Shown: positions 43,096 to 55,917 of the stretch, in pieces
How the letters are laid out: every line of letters starts with the position of its first letter
Position numbering within the stretch: the stretch's first letter is position 1
NCBI RefSeq assembly: GCF_958298935.1
Contig: NC_084942.1
Coordinates: 5,711,501 to 5,775,500 of the forward strand
Length of the DNA: 64,000 nt
From: Phragmites australis
Taxonomy: Eukaryota > Streptophyta > Magnoliopsida > Poales > Poaceae
Direction of reading: 5' to 3'
The notes under the pieces: generated by a model
Databases searched by the model: none
What the model saw: the letters and a program-made list of their open reading frames with translations, nothing else
Told to the model about the DNA's origin: nothing
Position numbers and translations under genes: made by a program

Positions 43096-44613
43096 TGTCG
43101 GTGAAATGAGATCGGGGGGTCCCCGACTCCCGAGGCCAAGACAGCAGCAATGCCACGTGGCCCCACGCCTCAGGGATCGCCTCCTCGGGAGGTCCCCGAG
43201 GGCCCAAGGAAGACAAGTTCCGGGAGAGAGTGCTCGGGGCCATGAACAGTGGTCCCCGAGCACTCGGTTCCTCGAGGACCCAATTACCTAGTACCGGGAG
43301 AGAGTACTCGGGGCCGCGATCAGTGGCCCCCGAGCACTCGGATCCACGAGGACTCGAACAGTTAGACCCGGGAGAGAGTGCTCGAGGCCGTGAACAGTGG
43401 CCCCCGAGCACCCGGTTCCCCGAGGACCAAGGAAAGGCATATCCGGGAGAGAGTGCTCAGGGCCATAAACAGTGGCCCCCGAGCACTCGAGTTCCCCGAG
43501 AACCTAAGGAAGATAGTTCCGGGCAGTGGCGTGCTCGGGGCCATGGACACGTGGCCCCCGGGTACCCGAGCTCCCCGAGGACACGAAGCCAACAGTACCG
43601 GGAGAGGGTGCTTGGGGCTGGGAACAGTGGCCCCCGAGCACCCGAGTTCCCCGATGACCCAAGATGAACAGTACCATGAGGAGGTGCTTGGGGCGTGGCC
43701 CCCGGGCACCCACAGTTCCCCGACGACGTTAGAAGCACCTTGCCGCTGGACCCCACAAGGGCTCAGCGGTGAGGTATCAATCGGTGGGAGGCCCGATGCT
43801 GCTTTCAACAGGAGCATGGCCTGTCACTTCCGACCACTTCCCCCATGCCTACCGTCAGACCCTGCCACCGCCTGGCAGGGAGGCGTGGGAACATTTAATG
43901 CAACGAGGCTTATCGCCTGCCCCCCTACTGTGTCAGACCCACTCTGACCGAGCGGCGTGCGGGATGGCTCAGAGGCTGCCCGGCGGGCCCCCTCCCCTGC
44001 GCCTGCTAAAGCTGGGACGTGAGGGCCGACGGGACAGCTCAGAGGGTATGTTGTCAACCCCTGTAACATCAAACTGTAGTGCCATGATGGTTGCTCTCCA
44101 TTTATGGTTATGGGGACTTGTGCCCCATGTTGGGCACGCAAGCCTCCCCCAGTTGTATAAGAGGGGGAGCACTTCATCAGGAAAAGAGGATCGAAAGATG
44201 GAGAAAAAAGAAGGAGAAGGCTCATACTCTCTCGCTCTCTCGGTCTCTGGCTGGAGAGTGGATGAGAAGACAAAGCTCAGAAGGAAGTTGATCAAGCTCA
44301 GAGAGTTCGGCACTTGAAGACCCGGGCTCAAGATAGATAGACAGAAATACTTTTGTAATACACACCAGCTCTAGAGAGTTGGAGATCCAGAAAGGGCATT
44401 CCAAGAGCCCTCATAATACAATACACACACAGGAGTAGGGTATTACGCTTAGTGCGGCCCGAACCTGTATAAACCCCTTTGTTTCTCTCCATGTCCACCG
44501 GCCCGACCGGTTCCCATTTATTTCATCCCCAAGGCGGATTCAGAATCATCCCCCCGGCCGAATCTCGAAGAGGGTCCCTCCGGATCCCCGCTTGAGGAGT
44601 TCACCCTCCGACA
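43096..44613 (+). repeat. First LTR of the tandem Gypsy copy
   Basis: TGTCGGTG to CCGACA. U3 (43200-43720) has about nine ~60-bp units of GAGAGAGTGCTCGGGGCC, an AACAGTGG middle and CCCCGAGCAC arms. Each is a hairpin like those of the 73-bp array, but without the CACGTG core in most units. R/U5 (from about 44428) matches the young element. Confidence 0.85.
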
Positions 44614-44672
44614 GCTGGCGCGCCAGGTAAGGGGGTTGCATCCCTGTTTTCGCCTTCTTTTTCCAAGAGAAG

Positions 44673-45014
44673 ATGGCTGGTGGGCATCATCTTCAACACC
44701 CTGATTCGGGCTCCAACAAAGAAGCGGAAAATGGGGCCCAAGGAGGGGCCCCAGCTCCGGCTCATCCTCAACAACAACAACGGTGGGCTCATCTGGCGCC
44801 TCCCTACTTCGGGGATAGCGACGCTGGGCCCAGCAGGGCCGCCACAGCCGCAGGCGGTCCGCCAAGCCCACAGCAAGCGGCAATCGTCCCTGCCGCAAGA
44901 TCAACACCAGGACAACACCAAGCACCGGCGCGGCACAGACCCAACTCCGGCAACACCATCCCTGGGAGTGCTTTGCTTGCAGCGCAAGTACTCCTTGGGC
45001 ACCCGCCTGTCTAG
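44673..45014 (+). pseudogene. Truncated gag-like frame of the tandem Gypsy copy
   Basis: MAGGHHLQHPDSGSNKEAE to LLAAQVLLGHPPV, 113 residues. It is Pro/Gln/Ala-rich and parallels 21695-22132 of the young element, but ends earlier. No gag core. Confidence 0.5.
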
Positions 45015-45139
45015 GCCGTGGGAGAAACGCTAGGCATCGGCCGGAGCTGGATAACAGCCCTGTGAGTTATCACTCGCTATTTAAATTCGTCACATCAGTA
45101 TGAGTCTTTTTCCATACGTCTATAGCCCTCTAGTTCCAA

Positions 45140-45560
45140 GTTTTTCCTCTGGAACCCATATGTTTAATCTGCTTGGTGAGTTGCTCGACTCGTGCGTGGA
45201 AAACGCGCTCTCTCTCATTTTCCCGCTGATAAAACGAATGTTGGTCGGTATGCTCGCAGACAACGATCGCTGACCTAAGTCTAGTGCGGTGTGTTGTGGT
45301 GTTCGACTGTCGTGGCAGTACCCCGAGCACTACCGAGCCTCTGGGGTTCTCGGGTAATCCTACCGCTTGAGCAAAGAGCTGGTCGGGACAGCCTAGACCC
45401 CAGGGGCGGGCTGTCGGTGCTCGGCCTGGTCAGTCCTCCTTCGGGCACCACCGAACCAAGGGACCTCTTGGTCATGCCTGTCTATCTACTTCGTCGGTCC
45501 GGTCATTCGAGAGGTCTCGGGTCAAAAATGAGAGCAGGCCATAGTGAGTACCGCACTAGC
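45140..45560 (+). repeat. Conserved non-coding module, copy 3
   Basis: TTTAATCTGCTTGGTGAG, GAGCACTACCGAGCCTC, GGTAATCCTACCGCTTGAG, GGGCTGTCGGTGCTCGGCC and a TTCGAGAGGTCTCGGGTC end, in the same order as 22285-22700. Confidence 0.7.
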
Positions 45561-45844
45561 AGAGCGCACCAAGCAAAGAGTATTTGCCTGTCTTTAAGCT
45601 TGCAGAGAAACACCTGAGCCTCCGGGGTCCTCGAGTAATCCTACTGCTCGAGCATGAGTGGTCGGGACCGCCTAGCCTCTGGCTCCATCATCAAATTTGC
45701 AGTACTCGGGTGCTAAAAGGATGTCCCAAGGGCTCAAGCGTCTTGTGCAAGGGGATCCACGCTCTCGGGCGCCCGGCCCCCGACTCAGTGAGTCACCAAA
45801 GTTATGAAATCCCTTTCATGCATCTGCAATAAACTATTGTTCCC

Positions 45845-46290
45845 GAGTTTCTCCTCGGGACCCTCGTATTCTAATCTATTCGGTGAGGCAATCTCCTCGT
45901 GCGCAAAAACCCCGCCTTCGTGTTCGCTTTTCCGAAACGATAAGAACAAACAATAGTCGGTGTACCGCACAGGCGACGATCGCTTACCTAAGTCCTTCAT
46001 GGTGGCCGTGGTGTCCGGCTGTCGTGGCAGTACCCCGAGCACTACCGAGCCTCTGGGTTCTCGGGTAATCCTACCGCTTGAGCAAAAAGTTGGTCGGGAC
46101 TGCCTAGACCCCAGGGGCGGGCTGTCGGTGCTCGGCCTGGTCCGTCCTCCCTCGGGCACCACCAGACCGTGGGGGACTCATGGTGGCTTTTCCGCCTGCG
46201 CGTGTCTCCGGTCTATTCATTTGAGAGGTCGCAGGGTGAAAAGCGTTCACAAGTCATGGCGTGTACCGTGCCAGGCGATTTTGTTTCCCG
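45845..46290 (+). repeat. Conserved non-coding module, copy 4
   Basis: CTAATCTATTCGGTGAGG, GAGCACTACCGAGCCTC, GGTAATCCTACCGCTTGAG, GGGCTGTCGGTGCTCGGCC and GAGAGGTCGCAGGGTGAAAA. It is about 710 bases after copy 3 and very close to it in the central block. Confidence 0.7.
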
Positions 46291-46609
46291 AGCAAAGAAA
46301 TTTGTGTCTGTCTATGTCTCTTTGATTCAGCAGCATCCTACCCGCGAGCGCCCGGGGGCTGCGCGCCCCTGGCACAGGATCCTCCGCGCGAGCTCAGGGG
46401 CTGTGGCGAGGCCCCACCCCAGGCGGGGCGGCAGTCGGAGCTCGCCGGACGCAGCGACCAGCGTACCTCGTCGACGACACCCTCCAAGCCGCTCTACATC
46501 ATCAAACAACAGAAGGTCACATGGCACCCATGCTGAAGTCAGCCTCGAAGAAATAAAGGCCCCATCCGCAGTCTCTGGGCCATCGTCTGCAAATGGGCCC
46601 GGGGGCTGC

Positions 46610-48119
46610 TGTCGGTGAAATAGGATCGGGGGGTCAACGACTCCCGAGGCCAGGACAACAGCAGTGCCACGTGGCTCCACGCCTCAGGGATCGCCTCCTC
46701 GGGAGGTCCCCGAGGGCCCAAGGAAGACAAGTTCCGGGAGAGAGTGCTCGGGGCCATGAACAGTGGTCCCCGAGCACTCGGTTCCCCGAGGACCCAATTA
46801 CCCAGTACCGGGAGAGAGTACTCGGGGCCGCGAGCAGTGGCCCCCCGAGCACTCGGATCCCCGAGGACCCGAACAGTTAGACCTGGGAGAGAGTGCTCGG
46901 GGCCGTGAACAGTGACCTCCGAGCACCCGGTTCCCCGAGGACCAAGGAAAGGTATATCCAGGAGAGAGTGCTCAGGGCCATAAACAGTGGCCTCCGAGCA
47001 CTCGAGTTCCCCGAGAACCTAAGGAAGATAGTTCCGAGCAGTGGCGTGCTCGAGGCCACGGACACGTGGCCCCCGGGTACTCGAGGACACGAAGCCAACA
47101 GTACCGGGAGAGGGTGCTCGGGGCCGGGAGCAGTGGCCCCCGAGCACCTGAGTTCCCCGACGACCCAAGATGAACAGTACCGGGAGGGGGTGCTCGGGGC
47201 GTGGCCCCCGGGCACCCACAGTTCCCCAACGACGTTAGAAGCACCTTGCCGCTGGACCCCACAAGGGCTCAGCGGTGAGGTGTCAATCGGTGGGAGGCCC
47301 GATGCTGCTTTCAACAGGAGCATGGCCTGTCACTTCTGACCACTTCCCCCACGCCTACCGTCAGACCTTGCCACTGCTTGGCAGGGAGACGTGGGGACAT
47401 TTAATGCAACGAGGCTTATCGCCTGCGCCCCCTGCAGTGTCAGACCCACTCTGACCGAGCAGCGTGCGGGACGGCTTAGAGGCTGCCCGGCGGGCCCCCT
47501 CCCCTGCGCCTGCTAAAGCTGGGACGTGAGGGCCGATGGGACAGCTCAGAGGGTGTGTTGTCAACCCCTGTAACATCAAACTGTAGCGTCATGATGGTTG
47601 CTCTCCATTTATAGTTATGGGGACTTATGCCCCATGCTGGGCACGCAAGCCTCCCCTAGTTGTATAAGAGGGGGAGCACTTTATTAGGAAAAGAGGATCG
47701 AAAGATGGAGAAAAAAGAAGGAGAAGGCTCAGACTCTCTCGCTCTCTCGGTCTCTGGCTGGAGAGTGGATGAGAAGACAAAGCTCAGAAGGAAGTTGATC
47801 AAGCTCAGAGAGTTCGGCACTTGAAGACCCGGGCTCAAGATAGATAGACAAAAATACTTTTGTAATACACACTAGATCTAGAGAGTTGGAGATCCAGAAA
47901 GGGCATTCCAAGAGCCCTTATAATACAATATACACACAGGAGTAGGGTATTACGCTCAGTGCGGCCCGAACCTGTATAAACCCCTTTGTTTCTCTCCATG
48001 TCCACCAGCCCGACCGGTTCCCATTTATTTCATCCCCAAGGCAGATTCAGAATCATCCCCCGGCCGAATCTCGAAGGGGATCCCTCCAGATCCCCGTTTG
48101 AGGAGTTCACCCTCTAACA
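46610..48119 (+). repeat. Second LTR of the tandem Gypsy copy
   Basis: About 1510 bp. Compared with 43096-44613 it has a few percent substitutions and short deletions in the U3 units (for example near 47075). It is clearly older than the LTR pair of the young element. Confidence 0.85.
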
Positions 48120-48602
48120 ACAGCCATGCTAAATTTTCTACAAGTTATGGGTATGACATATGAGATCCATAGTAATTATTTTTTTTAACATCAAAATATT
48201 AAGCTAAAATATCTTTTTAAAAACTCAATCATGTAGAATTTCCATCCGAACAAAATAACCCCAAATACCTGTGTCTCTCCTACCAAAGCTCCAGCCTCCC
48301 GGGTGCAGCTCGTGTCCATTTCCGTCGCCAACCCGGCCCCACACGCAGCCACCGTCACCGACAGTGGGCCCCACGTTCGTCGCTCTCCCGGCGAGCCGTG
48401 CCCGTCTGCTCTTCCCTCCCACCTCCACTCGCTCTTTCCAGCTCACTTCCTCTCTCATCTTCCACTGCTTGCTCGAGCTTCTCGTCTGGCTCTACCCAAT
48501 TCCAACACCGCCACCTATAGATACTGCCACTCTCGCCGGCCAGCTGTCACCATTTTAGAGCATTCGAGCTAGCTGTGCAGTGAGAAATTGCCAGCGTATG
48601 AC

Positions 48603-51600
48603 ATGGCGCTTTGGCTGGCCAGAGCGTCCAAGCTGGCGCGCCGTGCCGCGAGAAGGCTCCCTCCGCTCCCGTCTAGCCACGGGGATACCACTCCATGCTT
48701 CTTGGGCTCACCTCCGCCGGATCTTGGACCGCCAGCGGCGGCGGAGTTCAGCCGTGGGTTCTGCTCCGTCCGGCGCTTCGCCGGTGAGAGCACCAGCATC
48801 GTGGAGAAACCGGAGAACGGGTTCGCCGGCGACGATCAGGTAGGCTTTCCACCAGACCACCGCACGTGCTGGTGTCTGACATGCTTCCTGATTTGTGTCT
48901 ATTCTGTAATCTGGATCCGATAGATTAGCACGAATATGAAATTCTGAAACAACAATTTTGCTGTTCTTTTGGGGATCTTCAAGGATCATCCTGGATACTA
49001 TACTAGATGACAGACATGCCTCAAAATATGCTTTCGAAAAGGTTTAGCGCTAGATAAAAAAAAAGAGAACATTTACCGTACACCATGATATTAAATGGTG
49101 GAGAGTATCATTATTATGATCCAACCGTCCATTTTAGTAGGTATTATTGTAATTATCTTAGTACCCTTAGGGATAATTACGTCATTGACTGACCGGACTT
49201 CGGACCTTCGTCACCCATACCAGCCGACGGAGGGTGAAAATCCTAATAAATGAAATGAACAGAACAAGTGAAAGCTTATCCGAGGAATAAACTAACATTT
49301 TAACCTTCCCTAATTAAACATATAATTTACAAGTTTCTCATGGTTTTTTTTTTTCAATCCTACCCTTATGATACCCATGATACTCTTTAATGATACCTAT
49401 GATACTGGTGGGCGATAGGTTATCATTGGATCAATCTAAATCACCGGATGAAGGAAATGGACGGCATGCACTTATTTAGGTGTACCGTAAAAGTCTTCAA
49501 AAAAAGAGAGAATACGGTATCCTCTCCAGTTCCTTCTTGGTGTCATTTGTCAGTAGCTCGGTGCTTCTTTTCTCAAGCACTTCTTCCACTGCATTTGTCC
49601 TCTTCACTTCTCCCCTGAGATGCCGAGTTTCAAGTTTCGACACGCCAAGTTGTCTACTCGCGGCCAATTCTTTTCATGAACCTCCCATGCGTCGACGAAA
49701 AAAAGAAGAAGGAAAAGTTGGACATCACAATTGTGGATAGAATTGACAACAAGTACTAAACTATGCAGATAAGGATGGACGGGTCATTGCGTCAATGGGT
49801 TTGGTGTGGTTGACTGTGTTTCATAAGCTTATGGCTGCAAATAGAAACTTGTGTTTGCTACCAATCTACTACTGTTGTCAAAATAAATAACTAACTTATA
49901 GACTACCTCTGCTTTCAGAGTCGAAGGGTGATACCAAATGATTATGAGTCTCTCCTGGTCTTTACTGCTGTTGGTTTTATACACTTGTGATGCTCACTTT
50001 GCCATGGTCAAAGTGATCAGTTGTCTTCAATGGATAATTTGTCCATTGCCTCCAAGGTCAATGGTAGACTAATGTTGCTGTGCCTTTCAATTTCAGCGCA
50101 AAATTTGTTCGTATGTGTGACTCTTAATTTTTACTGTTACCATTTCAGGTACTAGACTTCCCTGGTGGGAAGGTTTCATTTGTTGCTGAAATGAACTTCC
50201 TTCCAGAGTCGCAAAGGGAAAGGGTCAACTGTTATCGCGTTCTTGATGATGACGGAAGAACTATATCTGGCAGTAGATTCCGAGAGGTACGCTGCTCACC
50301 GCTCCATAGTGAGGAATTCTCTTGAAATATGCTGCTAGAGAAGATCAGAAGATTTTGTTCTGAATGAATGTTACTCACTATTGTCAGGTCAGTAAGGAGG
50401 TGGCTCTGAAAATGTACAGCGACATGGTTACCCTCCAGATTATGGATACCATCTTCTATGAAGCACAGAGGCAGGGTAGAATCTCCTTTTATCTCACTTC
50501 CAATGGTGAGGAAGCGATCAACATCGCCTCTGCTGCTGCACTTACTATCGATGACATTGTGCTGCCTCAGGTTTGTTCAATTGCTCCAAAAAAGTTCAGC
50601 TTAATCTCGGAATACTACTGATACAAGTGATTTACCCACTGTCCTTTTCTTGGCTGGAACCTGTGGAGCCAAAATGTAGTACAGGGAACCTGGTGTTCTT
50701 CTATGGCGCGGCTTCACACTGCAAGAGTTTGCAAACCAGTGCTTCGGGAACAAGCTGGATTATGGTAAAGGGAGGCAAATGCCAATTCACTACGGATCGA
50801 GACGTTTGAATTATTTCACGGTCTCATCGCCTATTGCGTAAGTCGGAGTTAGATCTTTCATGTCAGAAAATTCTTGCAACTGAAGGACAGATTTTTCATT
50901 CCTGTTTGTTTCCCAGTACGCAGCTCCCTCATGCTGTTGGAGCTGCCTACTCTCTGAAGATGGACAAAAAGAACGCATGTGCCGTCACATATATCGGCGA
51001 TGGCGGCACAAGTGAGGTAGATGAACAATCACCAGTCACTGATCAGTTACTTACTAGTACCTTGATACCCAGTGTTTCTGACAGATGAAAAATGTTCAGG
51101 GAGACTTCCATGCGGCACTGAATTTTGCAGCTGTTATGGAAGCACCGGTGATCTTCTTCTGCCGCAACAATGGCTGGGCAATCAGCACCCCAACTACTGA
51201 ACAATTCAGAAGTACGAAAATGTGTCTCCGTGATGAATCATGGCCTTTACAAGTGATCGATGCAATGTTGGGTTAACATTCAAGTGCTCTTGCAGGTGAT
51301 GGAGTGGTTATCCGTGGTCAGGCTTATGGGATCCGCGGTATCAGAGTAGATGGCAATGATGCTCTTGCTGTGTACAGCGCAGTCCATGCTGCCCGGGAAA
51401 TGGCTATAACTGAAGGAAGACCAATCTTAGTCGAGGTCCACAATAGCTCAACGAAGTTGCATTACCTGAAACAACAAAACTTCAGAATATAATTGATCTG
51501 AGTATTGACTAGTGAACTTTCAGGCACTGACTTATCGAGTTGGCCATCACTCGACATCCGATGATTCAACCAAGTACAGGCCGGTTGATGAGATCGAGCA

Positions 51601-51962
51601 TTGGCGCACATCAAGGGATCCCATTTCCAAATACAGAAAATGGGTTCAGGGGAATGACTGGTGGTCTGATGCTGAAGAATCTGAACTCAGGAGCAGAGTG
51701 AGACAAGAGGTAATATTGTTGCTGCACAAAGATTCAGTGTTTGTAGTGCACTGTGATACATGACATATGAAACTGCCTGTTAACAAATGTGCAGCTTCTT
51801 CAAGCCATTCAGGTAGCAGAAAGAACGCCCAAACCACCGGTTGCTGAGCTATTCACTGATGTTTATGATCAAATTCCTTCCAACCTACGCGAACAAGAGC
51901 AATCGCTGCGGGATACAATCATGAAACACCCTGCTGACTACCCAATTGATGTGCCTGTTTAG
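48603..51962 (+). CDS. BCKDHA: Branched-chain 2-oxoacid dehydrogenase E1 alpha subunit, mitochondrial
   Basis: Nine exons: 48603-48839, 50149-50286, 50388-50570, 50680-50837, 50917-51016, 51100-51211, 51296-51435, 51524-51709 and 51795-51962. All introns are GT-AG and phases match, giving 473 residues without stops, the usual plant length. Residues 1-~60 are Arg/Ala-rich and acid-poor (MALWLARASKLARRAARR), a mitochondrial presequence. The thiamine-diphosphate motif runs from GDGGTSEGD (266 on) to RNNGWAIST with the Asn pair at 295-296. YREPGVLLWRGF opens the substrate region. GHHSTSDDS (363-371) is the phosphorylation loop with the active-site His. The product pairs with E1 beta in the complex that decarboxylates Leu, Ile and Val 2-oxoacids. 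An in-frame ATG at 48588 is possible, but 48603 begins the canonical presequence. Confidence 0.95.
49067..49498. mobile_element. Mutator-like MITE in intron 1 of BCKDHA
   Basis: 432 bp with inverted termini GAACATTTACCGTACACC and (other strand) GAAGACTTTTACGGTACACC. It is flanked by the 9-bp duplication AAAAAAAGA (49058-49066 and 49499-49507), the length typical of Mutator-type transposition. The flanks are A-rich, so part of the match could be low complexity. No coding sequence. Confidence 0.7.
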
Positions 51963-52744
51963 TTTTCTTGGCCTTAGATATGCGATGTCGTTGTGTAAGT
52001 ATTGATGATTCAGGTACATAGCACTAATAAACAATAATAGTGATTCAGCCAATAAACTGCTGATCCAACAGGCTCTAAAATAATAATGCAGTCGGCTGAT
52101 GTTCACAGCAACCTGATAGATGTACTATACTGTTGCTGATATTTATGGGGAATAATGCCATACTGAGATATTTCAACGGCAGCACAACATGCCTTAATAT
52201 TTTTTTTAAAGCTGAATATAAAATATTTAGTTTTATAATATATCAGAAGTTCAGAACTAGAACCCCCTATCTCTCATATTATGCCTGTACTTTTGTCCCT
52301 GATGTAATTACAATCTTGAACTTATTTTATTTTGTTCCTCATATATACCAAAAATATGTTTGCTTATCTTTATTTTTTATATAGAATAATCATTATGAAC
52401 CACATATATATGTAATAATCATTTATTCTATCATAGACCTGTTGCATGGCATGGGAGTCACCATAGTATTTGCTGAACCAAGATAATAAACTCGGTCAAT
52501 TTTGACTAAGATTGTTCTTGAAAGATGAACAATGCACAAAACAAAGGCTAAGCCTGATTGGATAAACTCATATCTATTTATTTAGATAAAGGACATGTGA
52601 CCGTCATATGGCTCACTCACAAGATATAACAGCGTGTGGTGCAACAAGTTGTACTTATTTGTACACGAGGTTGTGTAAACTAGTATTGTGATACAAATTT
52701 GAGATTTGGGATCAATTTGTTAGCTGCCACATGAGAGCAGCAGC
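51963..52744. other. Intergenic region between BCKDHA and the SAL1-like pseudogene
   Basis: 3' flank of BCKDHA then AT-rich sequence. No gene or repeat family recognised. Confidence 0.5.
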
Positions 52745-53857
52745 CTAGTGCTCCTCTTTTATAACCTCTTGGACTGCCTTCAGAACTAATGACATTAAAT
52801 GTTTATTTGTCGCAATAATGCCTCTGTCGAGATCAAGATGTCTACCTTTGGAGAAATCCAGATCATTTCCTGATGCATCTTTTACCATGCCACCAGCTTC
52901 TGCAAATATCAGAAACGGGTAAAATTAGCAAATAGATCATTTAATTGTTCAATTAATCATTTCCAGTGATATAACTATGTACCTATGACAACAATTGACC
53001 CAGCTGCATTATCCCAAACCGTTTCTATGTAACCTCTGTGTGGAATGCGCAGATAAATGGCACCATCACCACGTGCTAGAGCACCATATTTTGCTTGGCT
53101 ATCCATTCTAACTGGAGGAGCTTGGACACCATGTTTCTAATAACATAAAAACAAAGTATTCACTTATATATTTATTGAGATCTCTAGACTAAGAAAATAA
53201 TTGTCAAGGACCAATCTCTGCAATGGAGCTAGTCAAATCACGCTTGGAGTGTGATACTTCATAGGATTCAAAGAATAAGGCGTCGATTGTATTGTCGATA
53301 GAGCAAACACTAATCTAAAGCGTATGTTAGAAAAGCGAGGGTAAAACAAGAAAGAAATGAAAACATAGAAAAAGTGGAAGTGGGTATGACTCATGAATAA
53401 AATCAAAAGCGTTAATTACCTTTTGTGGCTTAGATCCCTCTAATGCCTCAACTTCAGCTCCACAACCAATTGTAGCATAAAAGAGGGAACCAAACTTGAT
53501 CCCCAGAAGAGCCACCATTGTGTTTATTTGTTGATTTTAAAGCAAGATTTGGACATCCCAACACACCCAAAACAACTTTGCCCTCGTCAAGTAACCCAAG
53601 TGCAACTGCATATTGGTCCCCCCTTATGAAACTGCATCAAGTTTTCACAATAAGAATTTAGATTAGAACGGCATTTAGGCGGAGTAACGAAGGTGCTGCA
53701 TTGTCATAGCTTTTAATCAAATGGAATAAAAAGTATTAAAATGACTTCTTGATCTATTCATAATCATTTGTTAAAAATATGAAAACTTTATTAAACTTAC
53801 GCATTTCATATTTAACCAAGTTAATGTGTATGGAAAGGCAATATGCGATACTACTAA

Positions 53858-54273
53858 GGTTATCTCCAGCAACTACCTTAAATTTTCATCTTCAAAAACA
53901 CTATTACAGTATCCCTTATTTTTTCATCTCCAGTAGCTACTCTATTTTCTACCTTCTACTCCTCTTTTTCTCTCTCCGGATCCGCTGTCAGCCTCTGTAA
54001 ACAATACAGCTACAGCGTTGATACAATACTGCTACAGTACCAGACATTGTTTTCTTCCTCCGGACCTGACTCTGTCAGCAGTGTGCTACAGTACTACTAC
54101 AGTGTTACTGGGTGCTACAGTTGTCCCACAGATTTGCAGCGCTCTTTCTCTCTCCGCTGTACTGTAGCGCATGGCACCGATTCTGCTGTTGTTGCTACAG
54201 TACACAAAACAGTACTCCGCAAAATCACTGTAGCAGCCGAATCTGAAAAATGGCTCCTCTGCTGGAGATGGCC
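53858..54273. mobile_element. Tourist/PIF-type MITE in a SAL1-like intron
   Basis: 416 bp bounded by GGTTATCTCCAGC and GCTGGAGATGGCC, with flanking TAA duplications (53855-53857 and 54274-54276), as expected of PIF/Harbinger-mobilised elements. The interior has repeated CTACAGT/ACTGTAG words. No coding sequence. Confidence 0.8.
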
Positions 54274-55917
54274 TAAAAACTTCAACTTTGTGAAGCTGAT
54301 GCATTTCGTGCATATAAAACAAATAGTTCCAATAATACAAAAGCATCATTTCATAAGTCAAGTCCCCCAGTGTTTCTAATTTACAGAAGAAGAAAAATGG
54401 CATATTGCTGTGTTCTCCCATCCCATGTCAACTTCTATGTCCATGTGTAACTGAAGTTATGGTAACTGATGTTATGACTTCCAAATGTATTAGTTTACTT
54501 AGACTAGATAGATCTAGGAAACCAGAGATGAGTTGTACATTGGTAAATGACTTGATTCGAGTATGCCAATCTAATTCGGCAGATCTACTTTTGTTGAATC
54601 TGAGCACCTGTATGGGATAAGCTGTAATCAGTGGTCAAACATGCAATGAATAGGTATTAGTTATCAAACTCACCCTTTAGTTCCATCTACTGGATCCAAT
54701 ATCCAATGTCACCCGGATGGACCTCCCACAGATTTTCCACTATCAATCGCAGAGAGCACACCTTCCTTAGATAACGGAATGTTGTATGGACCATCATTTA
54801 CGATGGTTTCATTTACAAGTTTACTAATGTGTTCTAGAATTTCTTGAGCGCCATCTTTCCTCAAGTCTTCTGAATCCTGTGAAAGTACATCTCACTAATT
54901 AATTATAAGAAAGTACTTCTGTGTTCTGTGTACAATAACATAACGTAGGATCGAGATAGACGACTAGAGAGAGGTAAATGCGTGTCTAACAAATTTATTG
55001 CCAAATAGATAGCCTACTCCTTGTTCACCCAACGCAGCTCAAAAATATATAAACGGAAGCATAAACTTTGAGACAAAGCGAGAAAGAAAATTCCAAAGCA
55101 ACATGATACTATAGATGGAATATGAACCATATGATCTATTCAAGACTATTCCATATGCCTTGTGCACAAAAGCTTGAAACTTGAACGAAGAACGAAATAA
55201 AAAGATTGTTACCGAAAAAATAACTCTCTAAGTTGATGATCTAGAGGCAAGGAGATTCAAGACCCTCTTAAATACATGAGTATATGAACGTTTATGCCTC
55301 TAACAATAAGAAGAACAACTTTCCAAGATTGAAAAATCACAGCTCAAAGGCAAAAACGAAAATTAACAAGAAAATAGAAAAACTTACACCAAAGGGAAGG
55401 GAACTAAATTGGAGACTAGAAGGAGATAAACACATGCGAGAAAATAAACTTCATTTAGCACAGAAGTCAGCCCTATTTTCGGCAGATTACAAAATTATTT
55501 CTCCCACAGAAACTCTAGCCTATTACAAAGACTAAGCGTATCATCCCATCTCCTCCAAAATCTATTACTAGGCTCTCAAATGGCTAGCTTACCTTCTCTG
55601 TACAACCCTACCCCTTTATTTATAGATCTAAGACGGTGTCTTGACCTTTAAGTTTCCTTGTTCTCAAAACACCCATCACTGATTTATATTCGGCGTAGTA
55701 CTCATACTGGAACTTACGAGCAAGAATTGCTCTATCAATCACCATCTACTTTAGATATATCTTCTGAAACTTTTTTCAAATCCAAAAGTCCAGTATCTTC
55801 CTCCAAATTAGTGAATTAGGAGGGGTTCTTTTGTGTAGAAAAAGAAATAACAGTGCAATCTTTAAAACTTGCATTTGAAATGTGAAATATTTATACAAAG
55901 GGGGAGGGATCAAGACA

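Larger units (their letters stand above)
42950..48119 (+). mobile_element. Second copy of the CTCGGGG-type Gypsy family, tandem LTR arrangement
   Basis: LTRs at 43096-44613 (1518 bp) and 46610-48119 (1510 bp) flank a 2-kb internal region. Upstream of the first LTR, 42970-43095 repeats the end of the internal region (46490-46609), including the polypurine tract. The first LTR was therefore once a 3' LTR of an adjoining unit: a tandem array made by LTR recombination. The internal region has a primer-binding region, a short MAGG-type frame and two non-coding modules, but no pol and no antisense gene. The last LTR ends CTAACA instead of CCGACA. No target duplication can be checked because the left unit is truncated. 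Confidence 0.85.

Noticed and set aside
43106..43947. Overlapping frames on both strands in the 43-44 and 46-47 kb LTRs
   Set aside because: These are GC-rich U3 repeat units without stops; no domain is present and the two LTRs show indels that do not respect frame.
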